Positions 47,176-59,789 are shown, counted from the stretch's first letter. The stretch: DNA of 64,000 nucleotides from Pleurotus djamor (GCA_029747585.1 JAPEVF010000233.1:1-64000), one strand, 5' to 3'. The notes: a model not told the origin generated them from the sequence alone. Translations and numbers: made by a program.

Positions 47176-49227
47176 ATGAACGTCCTGGTTTACACCGGCC
47201 CCGAAGTTGCCCAAGCTTCCTTCAGCAGTGCCCTTGCCCGCCTCAGATCAATCTTGCAGCCCCACTATACTGTACAAAGCATAACTCAGCAAGCCCTCTC
47301 CTTCCAACCTTGGACAACTGCTTGCGCTCTATTGGTTTTGCCCCAATGCCATAGCCCCTTCCGATCCAAGTCTGTCTCTGCAATTCAAGCATTTGTTGAG
47401 AATGGCGGCGCATTCCTAGGTCTCTCTACTGGCGCAATCTTTTCATCAAATGGCTTGGATCCTGAAGTCACCAGTATGATAACCATGACCAGTACTCCAG
47501 GTCAGCCATTGCTGCGTTTTCGGCATATGCTGAAAACGGGGTATCTGTACCCTACATATGCAGCTGGTGGTGATGGCGGACTACCCCCCAAGAATCACAC
47601 AATTTTGTTGGAAGACGGCTCGATGGTCAATGTGCCCAAAATGCTGAAGAACTCATTCAAGAATGTTCTTCAACTGGAGGGCATGGCATCTATTTTGGCC
47701 ACTTATGAAGGAGGGGAATGTGCCGCACTGCTCTATGGCCTTGGGAAAGGCAGAGTTGCATTATGGGGTCCTGTACATGCTGCCCATTTGGATTCTGCAT
47801 TACCTGAGCATCTGCTTAGCTTCTTGCTTTCCAAACTTCAACTCCAAGTTCCATCCCCACAAGAAATCACACACCCTCATCCCCAGTTTCTGATGGGTAT
47901 CCCATCCAGTGTTGGGGTTGCTCAATCAATTTTGCACTCCCTATCCATTGCATATCCACTTTCAAGCCCAGTCAAACTGGAAGATGTCAATGACAGTTTC
48001 CTCTTCCATCCAGATGCTTCAATCGGTACAACAATCCAGGAAGCTCTTGCAGCATTCAAAGATGTCAATGATCCTGCTGGTTGGCAGCCCAAGCACGTTA
48101 TTGTCTGTGCTGATGGAACATTGCCTTCCAAGGAAGACACTCCTCTCTTTGATTGCTCTGCTTTCTTTGCTGCCCTTATGGATGCACGCAAGAAGGATCA
48201 GATTGTCCCATCTGGGGGGACATGGGCAATTGGAGATGCTTTTGTCTACAGCAAGGCAGTGACAAGCACACAAACCTTGCTAGATAAGTCTGTATTGACA
48301 ACCATTCTTCAGTTATGTCCTTGGATTCTGATATAGAAGTGTCCATCTAGGAACCCAAAGGTTCTTTCATCAATACCTGCACCTATAGTCTCAATGGCAT
48401 CTTACCAACTTGCTGGACGTGGCCGCGGAGCCAACATATGGCTCTCTCCCTTGGGGTGCTTGCAGTTCTCAGTCCTCCTCCGAGTTTCTCTTGCAACATT
48501 CCCTGCAAATAAACTGGTGTTTGTGCAATATCTCTTTGCACTTGCAGTAGCTGAGGCTTGCCGTGATGAAAGTGTGCTTGGATCAGTTGGAGACAAAGTC
48601 CGGCTTAAATGGCCAAATGACATATATGTGGTCACAGGAGATGGCAAAGCTTCTTGGAAGAAGATTGGGGGTATTTTGATCAACACAAGTTTCTCTGATG
48701 GAAAAGTAGAAGTTGTGATTGGTGAGTTTATCTACCATGTGTCTGTCATGGTCCCTAGCCAATGTGTACCTGCAGGTTGTGGTATCAACACACTGAATCC
48801 CCCTCCAATCATGTCCCTAGTCCAACTGATTGGTGAAAATAATGCCAGCCAAATAACAATGGAAAAGACACTTGCTGCAGTCTTGACAAAGTTTGAGAAG
48901 ATGTGGACTACATTCTTGGCTACAAATGGCTCATTTGAACCATTCCTGGATTTGTACCTCTCCCGTTGGCTTCATTCGTGAGTCCCTTGGCTCCAGAGCA
49001 TTAATTATCTCCAACTTACATCTTGTCCCAGAGATGAAGTTGTCCTAGTTACAACAGTTGAACCCCATCAGCGCGTCCATATTGCAAGCATTACACTGGA
49101 CCATGGCCTGCTTCGCACTGTCCCAGAATCTGATGGATATGCAGCTCATGGTGCACAATATATTGACCTACAGCCAGATGGCAATAGCTTTGATCTGATG
49201 GCTGGGATGATAAAAACAAAGGCATAA
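47176..49227 (+). CDS. BPL1: Biotin-protein ligase (holocarboxylase synthetase)
   Basis: The first exon (from 47176) encodes an N-terminal glutamine-amidotransferase-like domain (ENGGAFLGLSTGAIF) of the type found in eukaryotic biotin ligases. An intron with GTCTGT donor and ATCTAG acceptor (about 48287-48351) joins DK to NPKVLSSIP. The catalytic domain follows: SYQLAGRGRGANIWLSP, the substrate loop; VRLKWPNDIYV, with the conserved Lys; KIGGILI; and GCGINTLN after a second intron. A short C-terminal domain ends at 49227. The enzyme makes biotinyl-AMP and attaches biotin to acetyl-CoA carboxylase and pyruvate carboxylase. All catalytic motifs are present, though the gene sits inside the CpG-poor block among repeats. 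Confidence 0.88.
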
Positions 49228-50224
49228 AAGTTGGGTGAATTCATAGAGTGTATTGTTCATCATTCACCCACCATGTCTAGCTCATGTACTATTTCTTTGA
49301 GGAAAGTGAGCTGTATACCGGAGCCATACTCACAACGGTCCATCCTACTGTATAGTGACAATATTTGTACTGCTTTGTAGGTAGACTAAGGTTCGGGCGG
49401 GAGGTCAGTAGACTAGGAATTGTGAGGAGACGGCATCACAAGTCCAGCCTGATTCAGCTGGGAAAACATCCAATCATTTCCACTGAATTCCAGGTGGAAT
49501 CCAGGCGGGAAGTTGGGACCTCTCTTCAGAAACATCATCTCTTTACCCCAGCGGATTCCTGTGCAATTCTAATGGAGAATTAAAGAGGGAGGAGCCAAAA
49601 CGTCAGGGGACTTCAATGTCATGGTCCACTGGAAATGGGTGTTTTACTGGAATGGTGGCTGATGGCTCCACTGGAATCCACTGGATATCCAATTAGAAGA
49701 AGAGTCCATGATGGGAAACTGTTGAATGTCCAAAGGAATCCACTGGTGTTATGAGAAATAAATACAAGTTTTGTCAATCTCTTGATCCATCACAATTACG
49801 GCCGGCTGGAAATCCAGTGGATGAGTTAATTGACACCACTTCAACATCCTTCTGGAAGGTTGCCCCATCTGTACTCACCACCTTGATTGTTTCAGCGTTG
49901 GAAAGCCAGTACGTCGCAATTGCCCCATTGAATGCAATGGAACTCAAATATGTACTGCTGTACTTCTGATAAACTGCATTGTACACAACATCAGCATTTA
50001 GACTGACAAAAGGAAGGTAAACCATACTGCTGAGTTTCTCAAAGTAGGAGCCCATGTTCTCAAGGAATGGTTATCATGGTCCCAGAACAAGCAACAGGGT
50101 TTGGAATGGACGGAGGATAAGGACTTTGCCTCCTGGACAATCACTAGGAAAAACCAGTTGTCTTTTGATCATTGATAGTAGTCCATTGATACACCCCCCA
50201 AACTCTTCCTAGCTAGCCTCGTTA
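49228..50224. repeat. Dispersed repeat copies, no gene
   Basis: A family copy lies at about 49433-49790, and a GATCCATCACAATTACGGCC head is at 49784. CCACTGGA and TCCAGTGG words recur. No coding region is supported. Confidence 0.5.
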
Positions 50225-50860
50225 CCAGGCCGCTATGAGGTTGTTGATATAGGAAACTGTCAATAGATGGCCTGGTGTATCTGAGTTTAAATTAGTAGGG
50301 AACTACGGGACTGTCAAAAGCAACAGCCAAAACATATCTTATGCCATGTGCGCTGAGTGTCTAGTGCAAGCACCCGTTGTCCATGATGTAGCCAAAGCTT
50401 GGTTGTAAGTCTGCCAGAGTCCAGAGCTTTAGATACAGTGCAAAGCTAAAGAAGCCCTTGAAGCAAGTAAGTATTGGGCAAAATTAATTGTCCTCATCCA
50501 CTGGAGCCTGCCTTGGCTCGATCCTATGGTTAAAGGTATCTTTGTATGCATTACACTAGTCAGCACTGACTGTCAATGCAAAGATATCAGACACTTGTGA
50601 TTCACATAGACTGGGTATTCCAGAGGGCCGAATCATGAATGATAGTACCCGTTTTTNATAAGTGTCCTCATCATCTCAAAAGCGTTCGTGGCTAAACCGC
50701 TGCGCTCGTTGTAGACACTGAGCGCACATGGCATAAGATATGTTTTTGCTATCAATTTTTGACAGACCCGTAGCTCCCTACTAATTTAAACTCAGGTATA
50801 CAGGCCTTTGCATCGATGGTTTCCTATCTTGACAACCTCATACAAAGGCCAGTCACAGGC
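50225..50860. repeat. Inverted-repeat element with about 140-bp imperfect arms
   Basis: 50225-50362 and 50711-50860 are inverse copies, roughly 80 percent alike. Shared words include CATATCTTATGCCATGTGCG and its complement, and GAGTTTAAATTAGTAGGGA. The spacer is about 350 bp and holds no gene. It resembles a foldback or MITE-type element, but no clear target duplication was identified. Confidence 0.7.
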
Positions 50861-51004
50861 CTACTTCCCAGAAGGACATTGCAGATATCAAGGTGATGCT
50901 TCAGTGTCTTCTTAGTACCCCCCACCCCTCCTCCCACTGCCGACCCCAATCCAACACCATCATCTACCATCCCTGATCCTCTTCTACCTGGTGTAGCCAC
51001 TTCC

Positions 51005-51190
51005 ATGCATGCCCCCATTGCCGTTTCAGCCTCCTTGCGTCTCAAACCTGCTGATCCGCCAATCTTTGACAGCTCCTGCAACCATGGCCATCAATTCCTC
51101 AATGCTGTGAAGCTCTATTTTGCAATTCGACCCCAAGACTTTCAGAATGAACAGACCAAGATTGCCTGGACTCTGTCATTCTTAAGGTTG
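51005..51190 (+). pseudogene. Ty3/gypsy gag fragment
   Basis: The translation contains PIFDSSCNHGHQFLNAVKLY and then FAIRPQDFQNEQTKIAWTLS. This is the core pattern of basidiomycete gypsy gag proteins (P-x-x-F-x-G ... F-L-x-x-x-x-x-Y-F ... D-Q/E-x-K-I-x-x-x-L-S). It lasts about 60 residues and then loses similarity. No protease or RT follows. Confidence 0.6.
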
Positions 51191-52026
51191 AGCAGCAGAA
51201 TTTGTCCATCAGTACTCCCGGTCCCCTCGTCAGCCATACTACTCAAGTTGGCAAGAATCACCTTGCTTCAGCAAGGTCACTTCNTTTTTTTAGAATCGCT
51301 TCTTTTGTCAGATATCACCTTTTTAGGCCGAGAAGGACCCTTGGTATGGGTGTTCTACGAGCGCTTGTTTACTATAGAGGGACCGTTTCCTTTTGAAGTA
51401 AAAGTGCGTCGTCTTGGCGTCGCCTTCCTTTTTGGGCTGGAGTAGCTGTTCGTGGCTCCTCATTTGAACCTTTCATTGTTTTGGTCTGACTTAGGAAAAT
51501 GACGTATCATCTTGCAGAGTCGCCCATAAGTGCTGTTTTGTGGTCTCACTATGAAGCCGCTTGTTCTTTCAAGTTTCCTGTAATCGGAGCATCAGTCATT
51601 TTTGGAGCAATAAATTCTGGGACGCTGCTTAGTACAACGCGACTCGCTTCGATTGGTTCGACAACCATCGTGTAGATTTGGGGTCAGTGTCTCTCATTCT
51701 CTCGCATCTCTGCACGAGACGACTCCATACAAAGCATTTTTTTNATCTTTCTTTGTAAGCCCACAAAGTAAGTACCTCTAAGTGTACGTACGTCCTCTCC
51801 CGCTAACCATTTGTTAGGTAGTGCCGCAAATTTCTCGTTGGCTTTCAAGGATCCCATCTATATGTTTTTCCTGATGGGAAGAACTACTACTACGTCGAAC
51901 GCACCAAGAACGCACTCAGGCTGATGATGTTGACTGCTGTTGTACCTCTATAAATCGCTCTGGTGGTTCCTCTCGAGCCTCTACAAGGCCACCTTCCCGA
52001 TCGCATTCTTCCCAAAGGGACTCTCA
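51191..52026. other. Uninterpreted sequence with unresolved bases
   Basis: N positions at about 51294 and 51744 sit next to T-runs. CpG content is higher than in the surrounding block. No coding family was recognised. Confidence 0.35.
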
Positions 52027-52610
52027 TTATGCTGTGGCCGCCGTCGTGGATGAGGCCAAGAGCAACACTGATAGCGCAGGAGACGATATCAACTTCCTTG
52101 CCGCCGCTGTTACTAGTTTTGTGGGTAGTAGCTGTTGATCTACCTTTTGTAGAAGACTTGTTGTGTTGCTTTCCCTTGATCTGGACAGAGCTACATATAC
52201 GTTGAACACTGTCTTTGGGTTTGTGTCAGATCTACAATCATGTATTCTAACTTTCGTCCCAGCGACTTGTAGTCTGTGAAAGCGTAAGCTGCGGTCAATG
52301 GTGTCTGTTTATGCCTGACTTGGGTCACTTCTCCCGCTTTACTTGTGGCCTCAAATTTTGCTTCCATGGTAAGTCTTGGTTGCTTGTCAGCAGCCAAGTC
52401 GTGTAACCGGATCCCTATGTCTAGCCAGGGCAAAACTGAAGCAAGGTGACCCCCCTGGCGCTCACTAGCGCCGCCTAGTTTGAGAAGGACTTTTGTGCTC
52501 GGTTCCTCCCTGAACACGAAGATGAGAAGGCGCGGCTGAAGGAGCACCTCCTGATCCATCACAATTATGGCCGGATCCGACTGGAAATCCAGTGGATGAT
52601 TGGACTCCAC
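52027..52610 (-). pseudogene. PIF1/Helitron-type helicase C-terminal remnant
   Basis: Minus-strand frames carry RHKQTPLTAAYAFTDYKSLG and then KLEYMIVDL, followed in another frame by FNVYVALSRSRESNTTSLLQ. These correspond to the last conserved helicase motifs (T-x-x-x-S/K-x-Q-G and the AYVALSR motif) of PIF1-like helicases, including those of Helitrons. The frame change near 52200 and the absence of the N-terminal ATPase motifs show it is a decayed fragment. Confidence 0.65.
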
Positions 52611-52984
52611 TAGATTTGAGTGGATATTTTTTTGGCTGTGGGCTCACCAAATGAGTCTAAAATTTCCAGTCATTTTCCAGCCGGAGCATTGATGGATGCC
52701 AATGGATGGCCATTTCCAGCTGGATGAGCCAGTGGATTTCCAGTGGATGTCCAGTGGTTTCCACTGGAAGGGTGAGAATGAAGTTATTATTGATCAAACT
52801 ACTGCTGTACCCCTATCCAGTGGATATCCAGTGGACATCTACAAGCTAAAAGCCATGTCTTGTTCTTGTAATACCTGCACAGGGGAATCCTATTCAAATA
52901 GGAGTAAGCTACCCATGACCTTTGCTACCCCAATATGGAATTGATCAATCAACCTTTTCTGCTCTACCAGTATCTGCTCTTGCC

Positions 52985-53784
52985 ATGCCCCCTAAACACT
53001 CCGAATCCAAAGCTACCCAGGAGAGCTCCAAAGCATCCAAGGGAGCAAAGAAACAGTATGTATACCTGCCTACTTCATTCTACTGCCTTCTTGGATTGCT
53101 GATCCTTCACAATCAATAACACTTTTATACCTTATCACATCTGAAATCATATGACACATATACCTGATTATACTATTCCCCACTCATCCCCTCCTTAGGT
53201 TTGTATTCCTTTCTTCAGTATTTCCAAAGTGATCTAATCAGTCATATTTGCTTCAAGGGCGGAGGAAACCTCCAAACCTTGCTCCACTCGTGCAGGGGCA
53301 AAGGCAGCAAAGGAACAAGCCAATCAGTATGTATTTCCTGCCTTGCTTGCTTATTCAGTGCTCAGCTCACCCTGGAATTTTTTTTGGTAAGCCTTCCACA
53401 GCTCAGAAGTATGTATATATCATATTTGTATTGCATCTTAGTCATAGAACTGATGGGTTATGTTATGATAATCTTAGCACTGTTGTTGATCAAGCAAGTG
53501 ACCAACCAGGAAGAGGATGTAGTCCCCAATGCCCAGCAGGAAATTGCACAGTCCAGTGATGAGGACCCTCTCCTTATTTCTGACTCCCAGAACATGCGAA
53601 ACAAGTAAGTCCCCCACTTCATGCACATTTATATTTACTCAATTTTCTCAGACCCTCATCTGTTGCCAATATTGTGAAGCCCAAGGCTCCTATTCAAGCT
53701 CCTACAACAGGAATTGAACCGGCATCCACTGGAAGCTTGACATTATGTAAGGGGACTTACATATGCACCAGCCATGCAATATAA
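52985..53784 (+). CDS. Possible small multi-exon hypothetical gene
   Basis: A start MPPKHSESKATQESSKASKG is followed by several short lysine-, alanine- and acid-rich segments bounded by GTATGT/GTAAG donors and AG acceptors: GGAEETSKPCSTRAGAKAAK, VTNQEEDVVPNAQQEIAQ, SSDEDPLLISDSQNMRNK, and IVKPKAPIQAPTTGIEPAS. They can be read as five or six exons ending near 53784. It has no known domain, is low-complexity and is predicted disordered. It may be part of a transposon-associated gene. The model is weak. Confidence 0.3.
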
Positions 53785-54375
53785 CCCCTACACCAAAAGG
53801 GTGCAATGTCAAGCTTGTCTTGACATGCTGGCTGGGGGTATATAAGCAGCTGCAGTGTCCCCTAACAGCTAGTAGGTACTCTTAGAATATTTATGATCCA
53901 TAGTGAGGTCCATATCAAAGTGAAGCACAAGTCTAGTTCAATCCGCCTGGAAGAAAGTCTAGTTATATATAGTGGAGCTCACTGAAACCAGTCAATTCCG
54001 GTTCTTCTAGCAAAGTGCCAGCTGAAAGCAAAGTCAGTCCGGTTACACTGGAAATTGATGGTCTTACTTACACACATGTCTCTTCAGATAGTCACCATAG
54101 ACCCACCTTTCTATCAATGCTCTACTGGAGTCCAGAATGTACTTAAAATTATTGTAATGAAAAGAATGTGGAGTAAATGTATGAAGGCTGATTGGTATGA
54201 AAAATACGTGTAAGATTCATACAATTGTCATTATCAATCACCCAGACTAATACCAGGGTGTCTTTGTTTGTCATCCTGCCCATTCAGTAGTCCCTCGTTT
54301 GAGCTGTGATTCTCCTTTGTAATCAGAATGCAAAGAAGGCATGACATAAATGGTATAATTAAAGACAAATGTCTG
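53785..54375. other. Repeat-derived spacer, no gene
   Basis: AT-rich, CpG-poor sequence with scattered repeat words. The boundary with the inverted-repeat arm is at 54376. Confidence 0.4.
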
Positions 54376-55143
54376 GCCCATGATGGATTGGTCCGATGGG
54401 TCCTCCAGCATCGCTGTCCCAATATTACGGCTGTCCTCAGAGCCCATGAAGCCCAGTGTCATATTGATTGTTTCTGGGGAGATATGTCTTCCCAAAAATG
54501 CATCATCAATGCAACAATGGATCTTAACAGTTTGGTTCGGGATTCAGAAAATGTTCCTTGTTGAACTTGACTGCTCCCACCTGTTCCATTTGAGTGCATA
54601 CAGCGCCCTCGCTTTTAATGAGTAGGTTAAGTTTTTCTTTGACCTTAAAATATGTCATACATAGGTCCTGAATGAATATCTAGTACCCTGATTCATGCAT
54701 CTTGTAGGAAAGCATCCCTGGAACTATAACTATGATCCTCTTGTGTCCATCACTAACATTACTTCTGTAGAAAACTACAAAAAGAAAGCAAGTCAGAGAG
54801 CAATGGCAATCAAATTCCCTACTGGGTGGGGTGCTAAGTTACTAGAATACCGACCAACACATTACTAAATAAGAAAGAAGGGGAAGATACATCACAATTA
54901 CAGGTGGACCCAGCTGGAAATCCAGTGGAACCCACTGGAAAAGTGGGATCGAAGTTGTTGAAGAAACCTGAATGCTGCCATCCTTATAAAGCAACTGCAG
55001 AGCTTACATTGCCACTGTGGTTGGAATGTGGTACTTGCAATAGTGAATTTGACTGTAGCATCCCACAAGCAACTTTGTACCCATTCCAGTGTATTTATTA
55101 TACTAATGCTAATTAATGGATGCACTAACTACCTAATACACCC
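54376..55143 (-). repeat. Right arm of the long inverted repeat
   Basis: Inverse of 42536-43301 across about 768 bp. Homology ends abruptly at GCCCATGATGG on one side and GTGTATTAGGTAGTTAGTGC on the other. No TG/CA or TA signature is evident at the limits. Confidence 0.85.
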
Positions 55144-55900
55144 AATGTAAGCAATGTCACATAATTGACTGCAACATATGAAAGAAACACAAAGGATTCT
55201 TGGTAAACCTTTCTTAACCCTTTCATATTGGGCTAATCTGATTAATCTGATCTACTTCTGCTGTGCTGCAGCCCACCTGAAAATGCGTGGAACTGCTCAG
55301 ACTCCCTCCCTCCGACTCCCCACTTTTTAGGTTGGATTCTTTTTCAGTCACATACAGTCAGACTTGTCATAAATCAAGTGATTGACCTCTGCCTACTCAC
55401 TTACGTTTAGAAAATCATAGCAATCTCATAGCTTCTCAACCATATTATCCCATTGGTGGACCCACAGAATAGACTCATATATGTTGATGCTTCTCAGACT
55501 GATCATCCTGTAGGCCTTCCGGTTTGCATCACAGTCTCCACTCGCTGTGATAGATCTTTGTGCAACAGAAGCACACATTGACCAGTCGTGGCAGGCAAGC
55601 TACCAATGGATGCCATATCTCCATCAGCACATAATTATGGTGTTCCCGCTTATATATTTTAGTAGGATATAACAACGGTGGCATCCATATTTCATGGTTA
55701 TTATCTCTTCATTACCCTGGATATTCAATTGATTTAAAGGCCAGGCATACATTATTAAGTCCACTCAAGGAAACTCGGTCACTGCAAATCACAAGGGTCA
55801 AATGCTCCAAACATTGCACTTTTCATCCTACATATTCTACCTCAAAAGGCTGATCACTTCGGGCACGCACTGTGATAGTTTCTAATTATATGTGGAAAAA
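55144..55900. other. 3' flank of the importin gene, no other gene
   Basis: CpG-poor, AT-rich, with no recognised element. Confidence 0.4.
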
Positions 55901-58900
55901 TTACATTGAGACACTAGCATATCCAAAGGTCGCGCCCTCCAAACCCCGGGCCACTAATGTAAATTCATTGGCAGCCTCCCTTGTCTTCTTCATTGATCGA
56001 GACCTACGTGAACAATGAATGAGCAAACATATAATTTAATGGATTCAAGAGAGGAAATGACTAACCCTTGGATTGCCTTGATGAACCTCTCCTTCACTTC
56101 AGGGCCTGCCTTTGATTGCGTGAAACTAGGCTAAAAGCAAAAATATCAGAATATACTGGTAGAGGTGTCAAGCAGAACAGACCTCATACAAAATCTCCCT
56201 CACCCATACCCTACATTCCTCTGTACACCTTGACAGCAGGACTGACATCACCTCTGTGAGGTTTGGTGTAACACTCCGTGGGGCTACACCCGCAAACCCA
56301 TTGAGTACACTCCTAAATATCCCTTTAACATGCCTCTGAACAAATGGCTGTTGGGCCTGTTCAAGTTCCTTGCGGATATATATTTGATTGACCAACGTAG
56401 CCTTAGGTGGAGGTTGTCAACAGAGTCAACCAAAGAGAAATCAGAGCAAAAAGCATGACAAACCAGAAAGTTACAGACTGCAACCACAGAATACCTCTCC
56501 TGCAATGCCATTGCCTGATTTGCACAAGCCATCACTGCATCCAACATCTCGCCACTCAGTGCACCAATAATTGCACCTGGGAAATTCTTCCCAACTGTGT
56601 CGACAAAGCCAAAGAAATCCCTCACGATATCTGGATTATCCTCCATACCTCCCCTTCCATTACCACCACCAAGTATACCCAAACTTGCGGAAACTATCAC
56701 TGGGATGACAGTAGACACTGTAGCACAGTCTTCCGCCGTTGGTTCAGCTTTCAATGTACCCAGGAGTGATGGTGGGTTCATCTGCATGACAAGCATACCT
56801 GCAAGAGATAGCCATATTGATGTCAACTGTCTCTGTGCTGCATAGCATACCAACTCAATGATGGGTCCCGGAGGCAAGGTGAGCAGCGTCATATCAGCGG
56901 GGAGGGCAGTAACAGCCTTGAAGAATTCACTGAGAGACTACGGACACGGGAGATCAGCAGAGAGAGCCTACGAATGCATAGGGAAACAACATACCAGGCT
57001 GATTTCGATATCCATTGACCAAAGCTCCATAACACCTCTCACAGCACGGAGAGCATCATTTCTCAACCGCGCCATCCTCTCATCCTCTCTCGCTTTCCTC
57101 ATATTCTCTATATCGTGTTGCATATCCTTGTCTGTTACATCGTCGAACGCAGAGCCATCGTTTGTCTTCGTCAACCCCTTCGCGACACCACTCAATGTAT
57201 CAATCTGGCATACCGCGAGACTCTTGCGATCTTCCGTTGACGTCCCATTGACACCAACCCTCAGACCTTCCAACCTCTCCAAAACCGGTCTAACAATCGC
57301 TTCCAATGCAGGAATCTCCTCCTCTGGGGGTAAAGCCTGCACAACGCTTGCGATACTCTGTAACACCTTGGCCCTCTCTCCCTCGCCCACCGAATCCCCT
57401 TGTAACGCCCCATGCAACTCGCCAAATGCCGCTATATGAGGGGCCAACGCGACCCTATTCACATCACACACCTCCTTCAGCGCATTCGCTGCGCTGAGGC
57501 TGAGATTGTCATCTCGAAGGGCGGTAACGATGTACTGCACAACGCCAAGTAGCATCGTAGACAGGGTAGATGCCGGATGAGAGGTGGATTGGGAGGGGAA
57601 CCATGACGCGTAGGTACTGATAAGGGAAAGAGTCGTTCGACGGATGCGGTGGTGGCCCGAAACGGGTATGCGACCGAGGATGGAGGGGCTGAATAAACGG
57701 GATAGTTGGGGTGTTTTCTCGAGGTCGAGGGATTCTTCAATGGATATGATACAGTGAAGGATGGCCTCAGCGTCCTGGACAAGGGTACAACAGTATTATT
57801 TAGACGCGGGCTAAGAGGTGAAGAGGATAACGCACCTCCCATCCATCGCCACCGTTAGCTTGTTGCTTATTCAAACACGCTTCAACTTCGTCGAGGTAAT
57901 ACTTCAGCATATCGTCCCGAAGAATATAGTACCTACATCAGGAAAGCATCAGCTTCAAAGAATTGACCAACACCCCGGGGGCTTACGCATTGACCAGTGA
58001 ATCCCCTACATCACGTCGATACCTGTCATCAAATTAGTCTGCAATACGACGCGTCGTTGAAGGGATACTAACACTTGAAACTTGTCAACCTGGTCTTTAG
58101 GGCATGGGGAGGAGACTCAGTAAATACGGCAGAGTGGGGGGGCATAGAACGCACCTCGAGTCCAGCCTTGCAACGATGATGGCCAAACGGTCTTCCTCCT
58201 CAGAACTTGAACAAGCTGGCTATACACAACCTTCGACACCGCAACAACTTCAGCTTCCTGAGCACCACCGGGCGTGGCGTCACCTTCCTCGAAGTCCGTA
58301 CTCCATAACGCTTCCTGGAACAAATACCAGAACGACAGTGTCATTTCACTCTCGTCCTCGTCGACCCCGTACCATCCCGGGAGTGCCGTGAAAGACAGCA
58401 TCATCCTCAGGAAATTTTGCGTCAGCTGTCCTCGCGTAGCTACCTGTCCGGATAGTGCCCAAGGGAAGAGGTTTTGGGGGATTAACACAGGAGTAGATGA
58501 AGCCAGGTTGGCGGCAATATAAGACGTCGAGTGATCGCCCATAGCCACGAGTAGTTTACACAAGGAATGTAACGATTCGTCTACAGCACCGGCACCAAGC
58601 GAAGCATCAAATCTTGGAGACGCTACGACATGAAGGTACACGAGGAGAGGTTCAGTCAAGGTTCGCGAACCAGCTCCATTGGATAGCGCAGATTTGGACA
58701 TGATCTCTTGAAGGGTGTCTGAGATGGCTACGAAAGCATCGTCGGAGTTGTAAGAAATGAGGAGGTTGATAAGAACAGCGATAAGTGGGGTCAAGTCGCT
58801 ACAAGGAGCACTATGAGGACGCGCCAGGAGTCAGAAAGGTAGCAGACGGACCTGGCTGGTAAGGTGGTCAGCCATGCTTCAAGGCATTTCAGCGCGGAAA

Positions 58901-59789
58901 GGAGGTTTCGGAGCGGGGTTTGGGGATCAGTGATTGTGGAAGTAATGGCTTGGATGACCATGGGTGTAGCGTCTAATAACGACTGTTGGAGTTGTAGCCT
59001 GAGCCATGCCTGGTAAGGCCGAGTACAGACGACGAAGCAGAGGGGTCGACGTACTTGCTAGGACCAAACAGCACAGCCGTATCAATCTCCTCCGCAACGA
59101 TCGCTAAGAAATCGAGTATGTGTTCAACGGAGGCGCCACTATTTGAAAAAGCAGTGACGCAGGAAACAATCCATCCCGGCCAGCGAGAAGGGTGTCCGGG
59201 AACCAGCAGCAAGGCGAGCGATGTCAACTACGAGGATATAAATGAGTGATCCGAGAAAAAGAGCTAATGCATTGACATACCGCGACAAAAAGCTTCCGTA
59301 GTATCACTTTGTTCCGTGACGCCATAATAGCCCGAGACGTGATTTCAATCATCGTATCTCTGAGGTCTTCGTCGTGTTCATGTGGAAACGATGCCCTAAG
59401 TCGATAAAATGTAGAGTCAAGCTGACGACCATGAGACCAGAAACACCTCACGCACCAATCTCTCGCGATCTTCACCTGCGCCGTATGCGCGCCAAAGAAC
59501 TGGACATTTGAATCCTGGTGATTCAGGAACGGCACAACGAGTCCCCATGCCTCCGGTCGTTTCTGGATATCGAAGATTTCCTGTTGCAAGCGCTTTTGAT
59601 CCTCTGGTGAAAGGCCGATAGGTGCGTAGGTACGCTGGATCAACTAGCCGAGGAGATAATGAGCGAGTGATATCCAGGTGCTCGCGACGCGTAGGGGAGA
59701 CTAACTTGGGCAGCTTGCTCGACATCGGCTTGGGAAAGCGATGGGAGGAAAGATGCGGAGGACAGCGAGCTTGAGCTCGAGCTCATCAT
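55901..59789 (-). CDS. Importin-13-like nuclear transport receptor (karyopherin beta)
   Basis: A many-exon minus-strand gene. The start chosen is MMSSSSSSLSSASFLPSLSQ at 59789. The N-terminus continues across an intron as AAQ|LIQRTYAPIGLSPEDQ and includes NHQDSNVQFFGAHTAQVKIA, the conserved importin N-terminal segment. The rest is a solenoid of HEAT-type helices. The last two exons read PSFTQSKAGPEVKERFIKAI and then SMKKTREAANEFTLVARGLE, ending ASVSM-stop at 55901. These are typical of importin-13/Kap122-class proteins, which ferry cargo through nuclear pores under Ran control. The frame appears intact. CpG content drops sharply at about 56,880 inside a long coding exon, so the 3' quarter differs in composition from the rest. 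Confidence 0.85.

Larger units (their letters stand above)
40079..56880. other. CpG-depleted block of about 16.8 kb
   Basis: Hand counts give about 19 CpG in 39661-40080 (420 bp) against about 11 in 40081-41050. At the other edge there are about 11 in 56161-56880 (720 bp) against about 40 in 56881-57540 (660 bp). The block contains most of the dispersed repeats and the biotin ligase gene. CpG-normal islands inside it coincide with the TIR element at 43550-44085, the gene at 44603-45474 and part of the palindrome at 45560-46740. Confidence 0.8.
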
